Part shown: piece by piece, positions 18,005 through 27,276 of the stretch
Numbering within the stretch: the stretch's first letter is position 1
Layout of the letters: the number at the start of each line of letters is the position of its first letter
Assembly (NCBI GenBank): GCA_009602735.1
Contig: WELA01012745.1
Coordinates: forward strand, 1 to 30,004
DNA from: Mesotaenium endlicherianum
Taxonomy: Eukaryota; Streptophyta; Zygnematophyceae; Zygnematales; Mesotaeniaceae
Reading direction: 5' to 3'
DNA: 30,004 nucleotides
Notes under the pieces: generated by a model
Databases searched by the model: none
The model's input: only the letters and a program-made list of their open reading frames with translations
Told to the model about the DNA's origin: nothing
Position numbers and translations under genes: made by a program

Positions 18005-18481
18005 NTGGCCATCCTCTCTACCTTCCATCCCCTGTCTCCGCTTGTGACCCCTTCGGCGCATGCAAGCTCTTCCTGACTAATCTGTTTGATCTCCCCACTC
18101 CCACTCGTCCTCTGTTCTCACCTTCATCGTGTATGGTTCTCTCTCCGTCGATGTTCGTGCCTTGGTGCTCTTGCAGCGGAAGCAAGCCAGCAGGAGGCAA
18201 CGATGCAGTTTGTGCTCCCGTCAAAGTACACCATGGAGACGATCCCCAAGCCGACGAACCCCGACATTCACGTCAAGGAGATACCGGCAAAGAAGATGGG
18301 GGTGATGACCTTCAGCGGGAGCGTGAGCAAGAGCTTCATCGATGCCCAGGCACAGAAGCTAAAAGCCGCGCTGGAGGGGGGGGGGCACACTGTGCAAGGG
18401 GGCTACCAGGTGGCGCAATACAACCCCCCCTGGACGCTGTGGTTTCTGCGCACAAATGAGGTGATGTTCCCGGTTGAGTGA
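15911..18481 (+). CDS. SOUL heme-binding family protein, three exons
   Basis: SOUL/HBP proteins bind heme or other tetrapyrroles; the plant members resemble Arabidopsis SOUL-1 (At2g37970). Exons 15911-16057, 17040-17259 and 18177-18481 join in phase to about 223 aa, close to the usual 225 or so. In order: MGNAMGSLMGKITEETPKYD, then EFEIRQYAPALVAEVKYKGD (about residues 27-46), FMALANYIGALGTP, two copies of EKIAMTAPVIT (about 87-97 and 112-122) separated by a Gln/Ala/Gly linker, MQFVLPSKYTMETIPKPTNP, and the conserved end YNPPWTLWFLRTNEVMFPVE. The first donor could be GTGAGC at 16058 or GTGAGA at 16052; both keep phase. An in-frame ATG at 15818 would add 31 residues (see findings). I preferred 15911 because relatives start close to the ETPKY motif. 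Confidence 0.93.
16058..17039 (+). other. SOUL intron 1
   Basis: This intron of about 980 bp carries a CA/CG/TG alternating tract (separate entry) and ends at TTCTGCAG. I see no gene or mobile element inside it. Confidence 0.6.
16816..16889 (+). repeat. (CA)n-(CG)n-(TG)n alternating purine-pyrimidine tract
   Basis: CACACA, then CGCGCGCG, then TGTG repeats, then TGCGCATGCACATGCG. The CA half and the TG half are inverted relative to each other around a CG core. The tract alternates almost perfectly for about 70 bp, which is the composition that favours Z-DNA or a long hairpin. It lies in SOUL intron 1. Confidence 0.9.
17260..18176 (+). other. SOUL intron 2
   Basis: It has a GTGAGC donor and a TTGCAG acceptor. 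It contains three imperfect CGCTCTGTCCTT repeats near 17311-17346 and the long poly-C tract at 17914-18004. Reading frames across it consist of poly-Pro or poly-Gly from the homopolymer and are not genes. Confidence 0.65.
17914..18004 (+). repeat. 91-base poly-C homopolymer
   Basis: Uninterrupted C from 17914 to 18004, followed by N at 18005. It lies in SOUL intron 2, about 170 bp upstream of exon 3. The adjoining N means the true length is uncertain. Confidence 0.93.
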
Positions 18482-18963
18482 GTACTTATTGCAAGCGGTT
18501 GGAGTATTTCTGGTTGCGAAGCGTGGAAAGGTTACGAGAAGCACATATAGTCCTAGAGACCGAGCTGTCCAAGATGCCGTACTGCGCTGTATGTGTGTTA
18601 GGATATGCAAACGGACCAATTGCGTCTCGTAGTGACGAAGGGCTACACGCAAAGGGAAGTGTTGTGGTAGCATGTAGGTGGTATATCGTTATTGATGTAC
18701 ATTTTTGTGTTGTAATTATGAGCATAAGTATGTACTGGAATTTTTTTCGATTACGTCATAGAATGTTATTGTCTGTATATATCGAGCAAAATTTGATACT
18801 TTGCCTAAGGCTTGAACACACAAATTGAGTCATTAACTTAAGTTGAGCAACCCACTCGGGCTTGGTGAGGATTGGAAGGTTTCAACCCTATTCAATGGTT
18901 CTCAATGGTCAATCTTCGCCCTCACATTCTATCAATTCCTTTGTAGCAAATTCAGCGGGTCTG

Positions 18964-19020
18964 CTTCGTATCAGAGTTTCTCAATGTGTTGCCACAATTT
19001 CAACCGACTTTGATACGAAG
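18964..19020. repeat. Inverted repeat (10-bp perfect arms)
   Basis: CTTCGTATCA at 18964-18973 is matched by its reverse complement TGATACGAAG at 19011-19020. Pairing continues inward for about four more bases with one mismatch. The loop is about 30 bp. It sits in the AT-rich island. Confidence 0.85.
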
Positions 19021-19051
19021 ACTTGATTCTATTTTTTAATGTTCATAAGGT

Positions 19052-19075
19052 GTTCGGAGGAATTGAACTCCGAAC
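19052..19075. repeat. Perfect 8-bp stem-loop
   Basis: GTTCGGAG (19052-19059) and CTCCGAAC (19068-19075) flank an 8-base loop. On the minus strand the loop reads TTCAATTC and resembles a tRNA T-loop, but no cloverleaf can be built around it. Confidence 0.8.
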
Positions 19076-19670
19076 GCTTGTGTTGGCTAGGTCTGATCAG
19101 CTCTCCCATGAAGCCTCCTTCATCTCTTAATTCATAAATTGGTCTATGGCACATGTAGAAAATTGCCCGCATATTGCACCAGCCTGGACACTAGTGCTTT
19201 GTGACATGTGTATCATACAATATCACATTTTTACTTGTATATATGTATAGTGGATATCGTATAGTATAGTAGAGTAGGATATGAATAGTAAAGGCTTTTG
19301 ATTAAGATAGGAGTAGGCAACTAGTACCTCTTTGCCGTTCTTCCTAAGTTGATATTATGCAACTAATGTTTAACAATGTCCACGCTACATTATACTTATG
19401 TTCTACTATATGTTGAACGCTTATAATTAAAATTTGATGTTTCTCTTATTGCTCGTTTTATCATATATGCATAGCCCTTCGTTGTCCTCTCCTCTTGAGT
19501 TGGTTTAGGAAGGGCTCTATCTGCACTTTCACAACCTTTTTCTTCAATGGTATGAAGATGTTAGTCACCTTAAAATTAGTTGTGCTTCAATACCCCTTTG
19601 GCTGCGATTGATTTTTCTAATTTTATTGGGGGGGTTATCATGTCCATGTACCATTTCTCATGATTATTTA

Positions 19671-19698
19671 TGACACTTAGTGTGTGACACTTAGTGTG
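19671..19698 (+). repeat. 14-bp tandem repeat, two copies
   Basis: TGACACTTAGTGTG occurs twice head to tail. Each unit is itself a small palindrome (ACAC-TTA-GTGT). Confidence 0.85.
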
Positions 19699-21058
19699 CA
19701 ACGAGTATTCGTGCACGTCGCAAAATTTTTAATTTGTCAAAGCTGTCTGGTGTCATTGACGAGCCCTGTCGCGACTGCTATCCACTTGACGGTGCCGCAC
19801 GCGCAGCGCAAGTCACGGCCGCCCAGGTACGGAAAGTCAGCATTGACTCACTGACCGAAGGACTGAATATGACAAAGTCGTTATCACTGTCAAAGTGGTC
19901 ACGACACGTCAAAACCCACACCCAGGGATGGATGGGGATTTGGACGGAGTAGTCAACCGAAAGGCTAGGGGCCTGGAACCAGCAATGAGCTAGCCCAACA
20001 AGTGCCAAGTAAGGTACTGATCAATCGGCTATCTAAGCCAAGTACAGCAGGGATGTTGCAGAGGCGTTGTGTGCCACCTCGGCCAAGACCCTCGAGTGAC
20101 TAGCCACTGCTTGAGCGTTCATCTCAAACGCTGCCAGCCGCCAGCCACATAGGCGTGATGGCCAGTTGAAAGGCTAAGCAGTCACGCGCGACAGTCACAA
20201 GGCGTGCATGCATGCTGAGTGACAACGTCTAAGCTGTTTGAGGGCTGCTAGGTAAGGACGGCATGCAAGCTTGGCGCTGTGACTAAGCACTGGCATTCTC
20301 GAGAGAGGATAATGTGTGGTTCCTGCGAAAGGCACGAGTCCTGCCTGAAGCTGCCTCATTCTTGCTCGCATCGTTGTCAAGAAAACTGAAGGAGCAGCAC
20401 AGGTGCAGATGGAGCGCAAAGAAGAAGGAGTTCCCAAGGCCACAGAAGAGCCGAGACGCCACGCTTCTGCCGACTCTAGAAGATTTCATCTCAATGTATC
20501 ATAGAAAGGTTAGACCTCAGGAGTTTCCAAGAGGGGATCTCGCTGGTAGAAAGTAGAGAGCTGTAGAATAGAATCTGTTAGATGATTAGCACAGATTCGG
20601 GTCAAACGCCACAAGCGTGCGAGGGTCACTTAAAATGGTGAGTGCTGTGTTAGTTTCCAAGTTCTCAGAAGTCTCAATTGTCGAATTGCTGATAGCAAGA
20701 GTAGTATTAAGAAGTAAAGCTCTCAGTGAGAACTGAGTGAGCCCAGCCAAGCAGTGAAGAATTGTTAAGGCGCGGTGTTGAGCGAAGAGCTCAGACCAGG
20801 CCAGCGTAGATGTGCAGTTTCAGAGTTTTGTAAGCTGTGACTTTGTGAAAGTTAAGCGAAAGCCTTGAAGGGCGATTTTCTCTGAATTTGGCATTGCCTG
20901 TTAAGCTGCTTAGATGTGATTTCTGCAAACTACAAACTTGTTCATTCTGTAAACCCTCAACTTGGGCGAAAGCCTGTGTGGAAGTAAGACGATTCTGTCC
21001 TACTTATGAGAACTTGGTTGATTGGTTCAGGTGAACAAGAATTCCCAAGCCAGTTGGT

Positions 21059-21531
21059 AAGACTGCTTTCTGGGCTCAAAGGGAACTTTGGCAATGGACG
21101 GTAATGCCGTTTGGGCTGAAAAATGCCCCAGCCATCTTTTAGAGGACTATGGATAAAGTGCTGGAGGGGCTAGATTTTGCAAAACCATACATTGATGACG
21201 TAGTGGTGTTTAGCAAGTCCATAGAGGAGCACCTTGAGCACTTGGAACAAGTGTTCCAGCGCCTGGAGAAATTCCAGATGACGATGCAGCCTAGAAAGTG
21301 CAGAGTCTTTGAGGCACATGTGCCTTACTTAAGACGTGAGATTGGGAACAATGCTATGTCCCTCAGGCTGTAAAGACTAAGGCCATTTACAAGATACCTG
21401 CACCTGTGAATGTGTCTAAGCTGAAAGCTCTGCTAGGGTTAAGCGGATACTATCGTAAATTTGTGAAGGATTATAGCAAAAATGCCAAACCCTTGACAGA
21501 ACTCCTGAAAAAGGACGTACCTTTTGTGTGA
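21059..21531 (+). pseudogene. Reverse transcriptase, 3' half (retrotransposon), broken
   Basis: Starts abruptly at KTAFWAQ and continues with MPFGLKNAPAIF. It then has the catalytic YIDD box at 21188-21199 (YIDDVVVFSKS, the Y/F-x-D-D motif), the HLEHLEQVFQRL helix and the thumb segment [20 protein letters not shown] at 21140-21142 interrupts it before the YIDD box. A frameshift near 21363 separates the palm and thumb parts, and a TGA at 21529-21531 stands where relatives usually have Trp. Confidence 0.92.
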
Positions 21532-22273
21532 ATGGAAGCCCAGGAGAAGGCCACGAACGAGGTCAAGGAGCGGCTGGTAACGGCCCCAGTCTTGCAAACA
21601 CCTGACTACTCCAAGCCGTTCAATCTACACACCGATTGGAGTCTACTCCAAGCCGTTCAATCTACACACCGATTGGAGTCGTGTGGGAACTGGCGCAGTA
21701 CTCACTCAGGCCGAAAGTCCTAGAGAGGAGTTCGTCATTGCCTATGCCTCGCGCTCTAACAACCAAGCGGAGAGCAACTACTCATCCTACAAAGGAGAGC
21801 TACTGGCAGTGGTTTGGGTTGTTGCACATTTCAGAGAGTATCTTTGGAGAAGACCCTTCACGCTGATCACAGATCACTCGCCATTACTCTGGCTGATGAA
21901 AAATGGAGACCTCACTGGTAAATTGGCACGTTGGACTCTCAAGCTCCAGGAGTACCAAATGACAGTGATACATCGAGCAGGTATACTCAACAACGACGCC
22001 GATGGACTCAGCAGGAACCCGGACCCATTCGCAGACGACAGAACAGGAGCTCGAGAAGACGAAGATCCGAGCAGCCCAGCGGAATTGGCAGCCTGCCTGG
22101 CCAAAATGGCTGGAATGGTAGCATCAGGTGAAGCTGAGCCTCTACCCCTGTTCAGTCTAGAGATCTGGAAAGATCAAGCCACTTTTAACTGGCTGAAGAC
22201 GGGAGTCCACATGGAGGGATTATTTGTGAAAGAGAAGGACCAGGTGAGCCATCGAGCTAAAAGGTTTTGCTAG
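21532..22273 (+). pseudogene. RNase H domain (retrotransposon), broken by a 37-bp duplication
   Basis: The Ty3-type RNase H signature is present: a TD-containing first strand (HTDWS near 21632, HTDAS in relatives), ESNYSSYKGELLAVVW with the catalytic Glu, TDHSPLLWL, and the downstream HRAGILNNDADGLSR that leads into the tether. A 37-bp direct repeat (21607-21643 and 21644-21680) splits the first motif and shifts the frame. From about 21683 the frame stays open to a TAG at 22271-22273 and continues in the same frame into integrase. Confidence 0.92.
21607..21680 (+). repeat. 37-bp tandem duplication in the RNase H region
   Basis: Two identical 37-bp units, 21607-21643 and 21644-21680, each starting TACTCCAAGCCGTTC. 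The length is not a multiple of three, so it breaks the reading frame. Confidence 0.95.
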
Positions 22274-23176
22274 AAACGCAATAACCTCTTAAAGATTGAA
22301 GAAACTGGTCAGGAAAAGTTGGTGCCAGAACCCACCAAAAGGCGAGCTATGGTGCAGGAAATGCACAAGAACACTGGACACTATGGTGTCAAGAAGACGT
22401 ACAGTCTTCTGGAGCTGTCTTACTGGTGGAGGGGCATGAAGCAGCAGTGTAAGGATGTGATTGAGGCTCGCCAAAGCTGTGATCGCATCGAGGCTGGTTT
22501 TACACAGCAACATCCACACCTGCAACCTCTGCCAATCATGGGCCTAGGCTACCGGTGGAGCTGCGATCTCGCAGGTGAGCTACTGCTGTCCAAGCGAGGT
22601 AACAAGTACTTTATGGTCATGATTGAGCGTTTCTCTAAGTGGATAGAGGTTGTGCCTCTAACTGCTAAGGAGAGCTTGGGGACCGCGGAAGCGCTCCTCA
22701 ACGGTGTGATTGTACGTCATGGAGCTCCAGTAGAAGTGCTGACAGACCAAGGGTCTGAGTTCCAAGGATCTTTTCAGCAACTCTTGGACAGATGCTTCAT
22801 TGACCATCGCACTACGTCTAGAGACCACCCACAAGCCGATGGTCTAGCAGAACGGATGGTGCAAATCATTAAGTCTGCTTTGCGCAAATTTTGCCTTGAG
22901 CATGATAAGCGCGATTGGGATCTGGTCCTGCCATGGCTGGTTATGGGTTACAGATTTAGCAAGCAAGCTGCTTTGGCGAATTACTCGCCTTGTCAGATTC
23001 TGTTTGGCAGAAGTCTTGTTGTGCCCAGCAGCATCAAGCAGGAGATTGAGCAGGTGAAAGACGTGGACAACCTTGATGAACTGCTAAAGGTCATGGTACG
23101 CCGCAAGGCGTTATTTGAGCGCATGATGCCTGCTGCCCTGGACAATCTAAAAATTGCGCAGAAAAGAGACACGTAG
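22274..23176 (+). pseudogene. Retrotransposon integrase, zinc-binding and catalytic core
   Basis: Residue numbers are counted from the codon at 22319. The zinc-binding motif has H16 and H21 and C54, but the first Cys of the C-x2-C pair is Arg (R51, CGC). The DDE core is intact in sequence: D83 (WSCDLAGE), D143 (LTDQGSEF) and E178 (HPQADGLAER), with 34 residues between D143 and E178. The segment SPCQILFGR follows, as expected. The frame meets a TAG at 23174-23176 but continues in the same phase after it. The stretch from 22274 is in frame with the RNase H part. Confidence 0.93.
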
Positions 23177-23544
23177 CTTTACGCCAGGATGCGAGATGGG
23201 AGCTACCGCCTGCAAACGACGCAGATCCAGGGAGGAGACTACGTCTACCGCAAGCGCCAGACCAAGACCACCATCGACACCAGTTCAGGTGTAGTGATCT
23301 TACGCGTGAAACATGCGTTTGACAATGGTGTGTTGGAACTGGAAGGTTCTGATGGTAAGACCATGAGAGATCACGTGCAGAATTGCTCGCTGTGCCATTT
23401 GCCAAATATCGATTCTACGATAAAGGCTGTGCCCGAGGAATTGGTGCCAGCCACGCCTTGTGCCAGCTGCAAAGTGCTGGATGATCAAGAAGCAATGGTA
23501 ACTTGCGATAAGTGTAGTGCTCGTTGGCACACCTTCTGTATTGG

Positions 23545-23650
23545 TGAAGAAGAGATTATGGCAGGACGGTGGCAATGTCTTGACTGCCTTCCTAAAATGA
23601 AGAAGAGATTATGGCAGGACGGTGGGAATGTCTTGACTGCCTTCCTAAAA
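23545..23650 (+). repeat. 53-bp tandem duplication at the end of the PHD finger
   Basis: Units 23545-23597 and 23598-23650, each starting TGAAGAAGAGATTATGG. They differ at one position in the middle (GGTGGCAATG against GGTGGGAATG). Not a multiple of three, so the tail after the first copy is out of frame. Confidence 0.95.
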
Positions 23651-23710
23651 CTCCCAGCCGCAGAGCTAGAAGATAGAAGCTTTCAGCGGAAAGGCAGGGA
23701 CGCCTCAGCT

Positions 23711-23724
23711 GAAAGGGAGGGGAG
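23711..23724 (+). other. Polypurine tract candidate and start of the 3' LTR
   Basis: GAAAGGGAGGGGAG is the kind of purine run that primes plus-strand synthesis just before a 3' LTR. The following bases are TATGGGAAACTGG; LTRs normally begin TG, so the boundary is either 23725 (mutated) or 23727. Confidence 0.55.
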
Positions 23725-26210
23725 TATGGGAAACTGGGGATAACCTGACTTTTTGAAAATCTCTACTAAGTGTTGGTAGTGTGGAATGAGGAACTGGTTG
23801 AGCATGGGAAGCACTGAGTGTGGGATGCTTCACCGCATGATGCAAGTGCAGGAAGACCAGGAATGGTCAACCTCCAGCTAGTCTGCCACCGACACAAGTG
23901 CAAAGGTCGATCAACCCGGTCGATTCCCCACGCGCAGCAACGCACCGACCAAACGAACAGGGAATACTCGCACGCGAGAAAGACCGCCGACACGTCGACC
24001 AGGTTGAAGGCACACGCGCTGAGAAGCCACGCAAGTGCCAGGTGTCCGACACTATTAGGCACGACAGCCCCAGCGAGAGGCACAGATTTGAATTCACATG
24101 CGACTAGCGGCGGCAACTTAACATCACCCCGATATTTGCACCGAACGCTTCGAGACAGTTGTCAGGGTCGAGATGCGTGTACTTAAGGAAGGTATCCGGC
24201 TATACGGTGTACGCTATACTACGCGGAGTTCAGGATAAAGCCGAATAATGCAGGACGGAACTGTGGACAGTGGGCACTGGGATACACGGAGGCTCCTGGC
24301 CGAGACGCTCGTTTGAATTTTGGACGCATATAACCCTACTTTGCAGGTACACTCGGCAAACAAGTTATTGATAATTAGGTCTAGCTTTGATGCAGTGAGG
24401 TTGCAGTCAAGTCGAGACTCGAGAGTGCTCGAGAGTGCTCGGAGTCGAGACTTCATGACCCGAGGGCCGAGGAGCTTGCCGTTCGACTTTCGAATGTGGT
24501 CAATGTTGGTCCGGCAGCTGCTTGCGAGATTATGCTCCAATACGTGGAATCTGGTAGGAGGCTTGAAGGGCATCGGAATTGTACCAAGCCATGCTTGCCT
24601 CCGGTTGCCTGCTTCTTGATAGCGGCTACTCGCGAGTCGCGGCAACCCGAGTGGAGGGCACAGGGCCGTCGACTTCAGTCGAGCCTCTTGACTAACGCGT
24701 AACCACGGAGCAGGAATCAGAATGTCGAGCACGTATTCTCCCCGCAGGGTTCAACAAATGCCAACCACTGCCAACCTCAGCCACAAATGTGACGGGTAAG
24801 GCTTAGTGAGACTTAGCGTCTCCATCGCGCACCATCGCGCACTTGAAAATTGATCGCGAAGGCTCTCTTAAAAGCATATGGTGACGTCTCTGTCACGCCA
24901 TCACTTATGCCGCTAGCGCACGCTAAGGAACCTTTCCACGACGCTTTACATCCCTTCGGTACGATGCTGACAATACACACAAGTATCTGGTCTTCCTTCT
25001 CCTGAAGTTCGAACTATGCTGAATATTTCCATAAAGACTTTAAATCTGATCTGTACCGCATTGTTGGGTAGTGTAGATTCGATTCTCGAATATGCTTTGG
25101 AGAATTCGGATGACAAATGTGGACTGTTTATCGAGCCAATCGCGAAAGCTCCCGGGACGAGGGGATTTGGACCACGTACTCTTCCATCATATGCCAGCCG
25201 CGTAAGCCAATGAGGGTTATGACATCGTCGCTTTTCATGCTAAAGGATGTCGAAGGATTTTTACGAGTATCGAATATCAAGCGGCTATTCTGACTTCTGT
25301 GCTGATCGGATATATGTCCACATGGTGTCATCATGATGGCTGCCTACGTCGACCTTCGATAGCTGTCGATAGCACTGCGATAAATGGATGTTGGTCAATG
25401 ACGACATTCTGCGCATCCACATTTGAGCGTATCATGCACGCATAGCTGCAGCTTCTCGCCGATTCTTGCACGTCACAATCTGGAGAGACGTGTATTTACG
25501 TTGAAAGCTTGATGACATAGCACGCAAGGAGAAATCATGCTAAACCTTGACGCTGTTACGATCTACAAGTGTCAATCAGCATTAGTTCGAAGTACGACAT
25601 TTGTAAAAACGACCAATCAACGACCGGCTGGCAGTATGTCAATCATGTGAAACAGGTGCAAGGGTTCTTGCGGCAGTTTCTTGAACCAGGCGGAATCTTC
25701 TGGAGCTACTGGCGGCTTGTTCGAAAAATTCTGAAGTTCAAAACGCGCAGGTTGCACATGCAGTTAAATAAAGCCGGTTAGAGAGTCGCCTGCTCATCGA
25801 GAAGTTCCCTACAGCACTCTAGAGCGGAGAAACCGTCGTTGGGACCAACTGCTATTTAGCACTTTTCCTGAAAGTCCTCGGCATCTTCTGCTGCTTTATC
25901 TTAGACCGGCGGCCTCGTTCCCGCATGCACATCCTGCAGTGAAGTCTTTCACGTAGCAGCTAAAGAATCAATAGCGTCGCGTGCAGTCACCTGCCTGCCG
26001 AGTAGTGTATGAGCTAAAAATTCCGCCAGGGTCCGTATAATACTCAGAAGTAAAGCCTGTCAATCAGGGCTGCAGCACAAGCGCTAAATTGGCTAGCATC
26101 TCTACACTGCGGCGTACTTCTCACAACCTTAACCTCAACCTATTACCTATCCTATTCACGGAAGACACTTGAGGCGAACTCGGAGCTTTGTCACTCGAAG
26201 GTAGAGGACC
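23725..26210. other. Possible 3' LTR and unassigned spacer
   Basis: The first few hundred bases after the polypurine tract are probably the 3' LTR, but its right end cannot be placed because no second copy is in the window. A 10-bp tandem repeat (CTCGAGAGTG twice) lies at 24418-24437 inside a larger inverted arrangement of GTCGAGAC. The rest, to the gene at 26211, shows only short unrelated reading frames. The last 50 bp before 26211 should be 5' UTR. Confidence 0.4.
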
Positions 26211-27276
26211 ATGGATGAAACCCAAGCTTTAGGCCGTTACCTTGCTACTCACGGGGGGGCATGGCCGCTGGCGAACTCCATTCCGCTTGAGGAAGCCAAG
26301 AGCCTTGCTGCTCAGGTGGAACATGGGTTGGAGGGGAGAGACGGGTTTGAGCAGAAACAAGAAAAGATAAACGAAGTAGAGATTAAGCAACTGTTTGTCG
26401 TTGGCAAGTTGGCTGACTCGGTAAGAGGAGAGCTCAACGCTGGAGAAGCTTTGCCTCTGATTGCTGAGCATGGAGACGCAAAAGTATTGGACACCACGCC
26501 TTCAATCAAGAAGGTTGTGCAGGGGGGTTTGACACTTGCCCTGAAGCAATTGTCCAAGTTACCTCAGACCACCCAGCCTCCCACTTCGAACCTACTTAGA
26601 AGCAACACTGTGCACCCTTTGGGGAATACTGACTTGCGAGTAAAACTGCCCGCAGAGTCCGGCGTCTCGCAGCTTCCCACATATGGTAGTAGGAAAGCAG
26701 TTCATAAAAGTAGAGACGTAAACAGAGAATCACTGAGCGACTGGGAAGAGAGTGACCTGTGCAAGCACGAAAAGGCTAGTGACATCAGGAGAAGGACTGC
26801 CAGTATTGAAGCTCTGGCATTGGCCATGAAGGGGTGCAGGCAGAGACATGGATCTTCTGAAGACGTTCCCATTTCACCGACTGCGGTACAGCCAGTGAAA
26901 GTGGTGAAGTTCCAGGTGGCGTCAACTCCTCCTTCAGGATGGAGTGCAGTTTTTCCAAAAACTGATTTGCAGCGCGATGGTCGAGAGGCCAAGAGGAAGC
27001 TGAAGTCTGGCTTGTCAGTGCTCCTTATGGAAGCCCGAGCAAAGCAACTGGTGAGAATCCTGCCGAAGATATCTCAGATGAATTGACTTTCTCATGCAGG
27101 CTTTTTGGTCAGCTAAATATATATGATGCAACTCTTTGTGCTTGCACCTGCGTTTTTACCTTGTATTGACACGGTTAAGGGCATATTTTAACAATCCTGT
27201 TTGTTTGCTTATGCAGATTCCTGCAACGAGTGCACTCATTGACAGCTATGCGCAGCAAAAACGAATCGCTGCTTGA
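26211..27276 (+). CDS. Protein of unknown function, two exons (299 aa)
   Basis: Exon 26211-27050 ends at an ACTG|GTGAGA donor. Exon 27217-27276 starts after TTATGCAG, and both are in phase 0. The second exon reads IPATSALIDSYAQQKRIAA and stops. ATG context (gaccATGGA) is favourable. I do not recognise the family. The protein is hydrophilic, without signal peptide or membrane span. Residues 26-120 look helical. The middle (about 121-240) is rich in Ser, Pro and charged residues and likely disordered. The last 50 residues are basic, then helical (EAKRKLKSGLSVLLMEARAKQL). Short motifs: RRRTAS at 193-198 (basophilic kinase type) and KVVKF at 230-234 (PP1-docking type). Without the splice the first exon's frame ends at 27086. 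The sense-length frame, the matching donor and acceptor and the in-phase end support a real gene. Confidence 0.6.

Larger units (their letters stand above)
18482..21058. other. Spacer between SOUL gene and retrotransposon, including an AT-rich island
   Basis: Contains the SOUL 3' UTR and an AT-rich island (about 18700-19740) with inverted repeats. Further right is more GC-balanced DNA up to the first reverse transcriptase codons at 21059. The part from about 20500 to 21050 could be leader or LTR of the retrotransposon: it has two GCGAAAGCCT copies (20857 and 20963 regions) and no gene. I could not match it to the sequence after the element, so no LTR pair is claimed. Confidence 0.45.
21059..23724 (+). 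mobile_element. Degenerate Ty3/gypsy-type LTR retrotransposon with PHD-finger C-terminus
   Basis: The plus strand encodes, in order, the 3' half of reverse transcriptase, RNase H, a zinc-binding integrase N-terminus, the DDE core, a GPY/F-like C-terminal segment and a PHD finger. The order RT-RNase H-integrase places it in Ty3/gypsy, not copia. Gag, protease and the first half of RT are not recognisable, so it is truncated on the left. Breaks: TAG at 21140, a frameshift near 21363, TGA at 21529, a 37-bp tandem duplication at 21607-21680, TAG at 22271, TAG at 23174 and a 53-bp tandem duplication at 23545-23650. A purine run at 23711-23724 (GAAAGGGAGGGGAG) fits a polypurine tract before a 3' LTR. 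No intact LTR pair or target-site duplication was found. The copy cannot be autonomous. Confidence 0.93.
23177..23743 (+). pseudogene. Integrase C-terminal segment with PHD finger
   Basis: Directly after the TAG at 23174, in the integrase frame, comes a GPY/F-like module (GGDYVYRKRQ, GVVILRVKHAFDNGVLELEG). A complete C4HC3 PHD finger follows at 23459-23587. With residues counted from the codon at 23189, the ligands are C91-x2-C94-x11-C106-x2-C109-x4-H114-x2-C117-x12-C130-x2-C133, with the conserved Trp two residues before C130 (RWQCLDC). PHD fingers usually read histone H3 tails. In many Ty3/gypsy elements a chromodomain occupies this place, so a targeting role is plausible but inferred. A 53-bp duplication begins inside the finger's last loop and puts the end of the protein in the wrong frame. 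Confidence 0.85.

Noticed and set aside
17572..18459. 295-aa plus-strand frame with a poly-Pro centre, and the poly-Gly frame opposite
   Set aside because: It spans the poly-C intron tract and an N, and then reads SOUL exon 3 out of frame.
18826..19040. Plastid gene fragment in the AT-rich island
   Set aside because: Reverse-strand translation gave only short open stretches (for example PILTKPEW) with stops in all frames, and I could not tie them to a plastid gene.
19040..19140. tRNA-like T-arm on the minus strand
   Set aside because: The hairpin is a perfect 8-bp stem with an 8-base loop. No acceptor stem, D-arm or anticodon arm fits around it.
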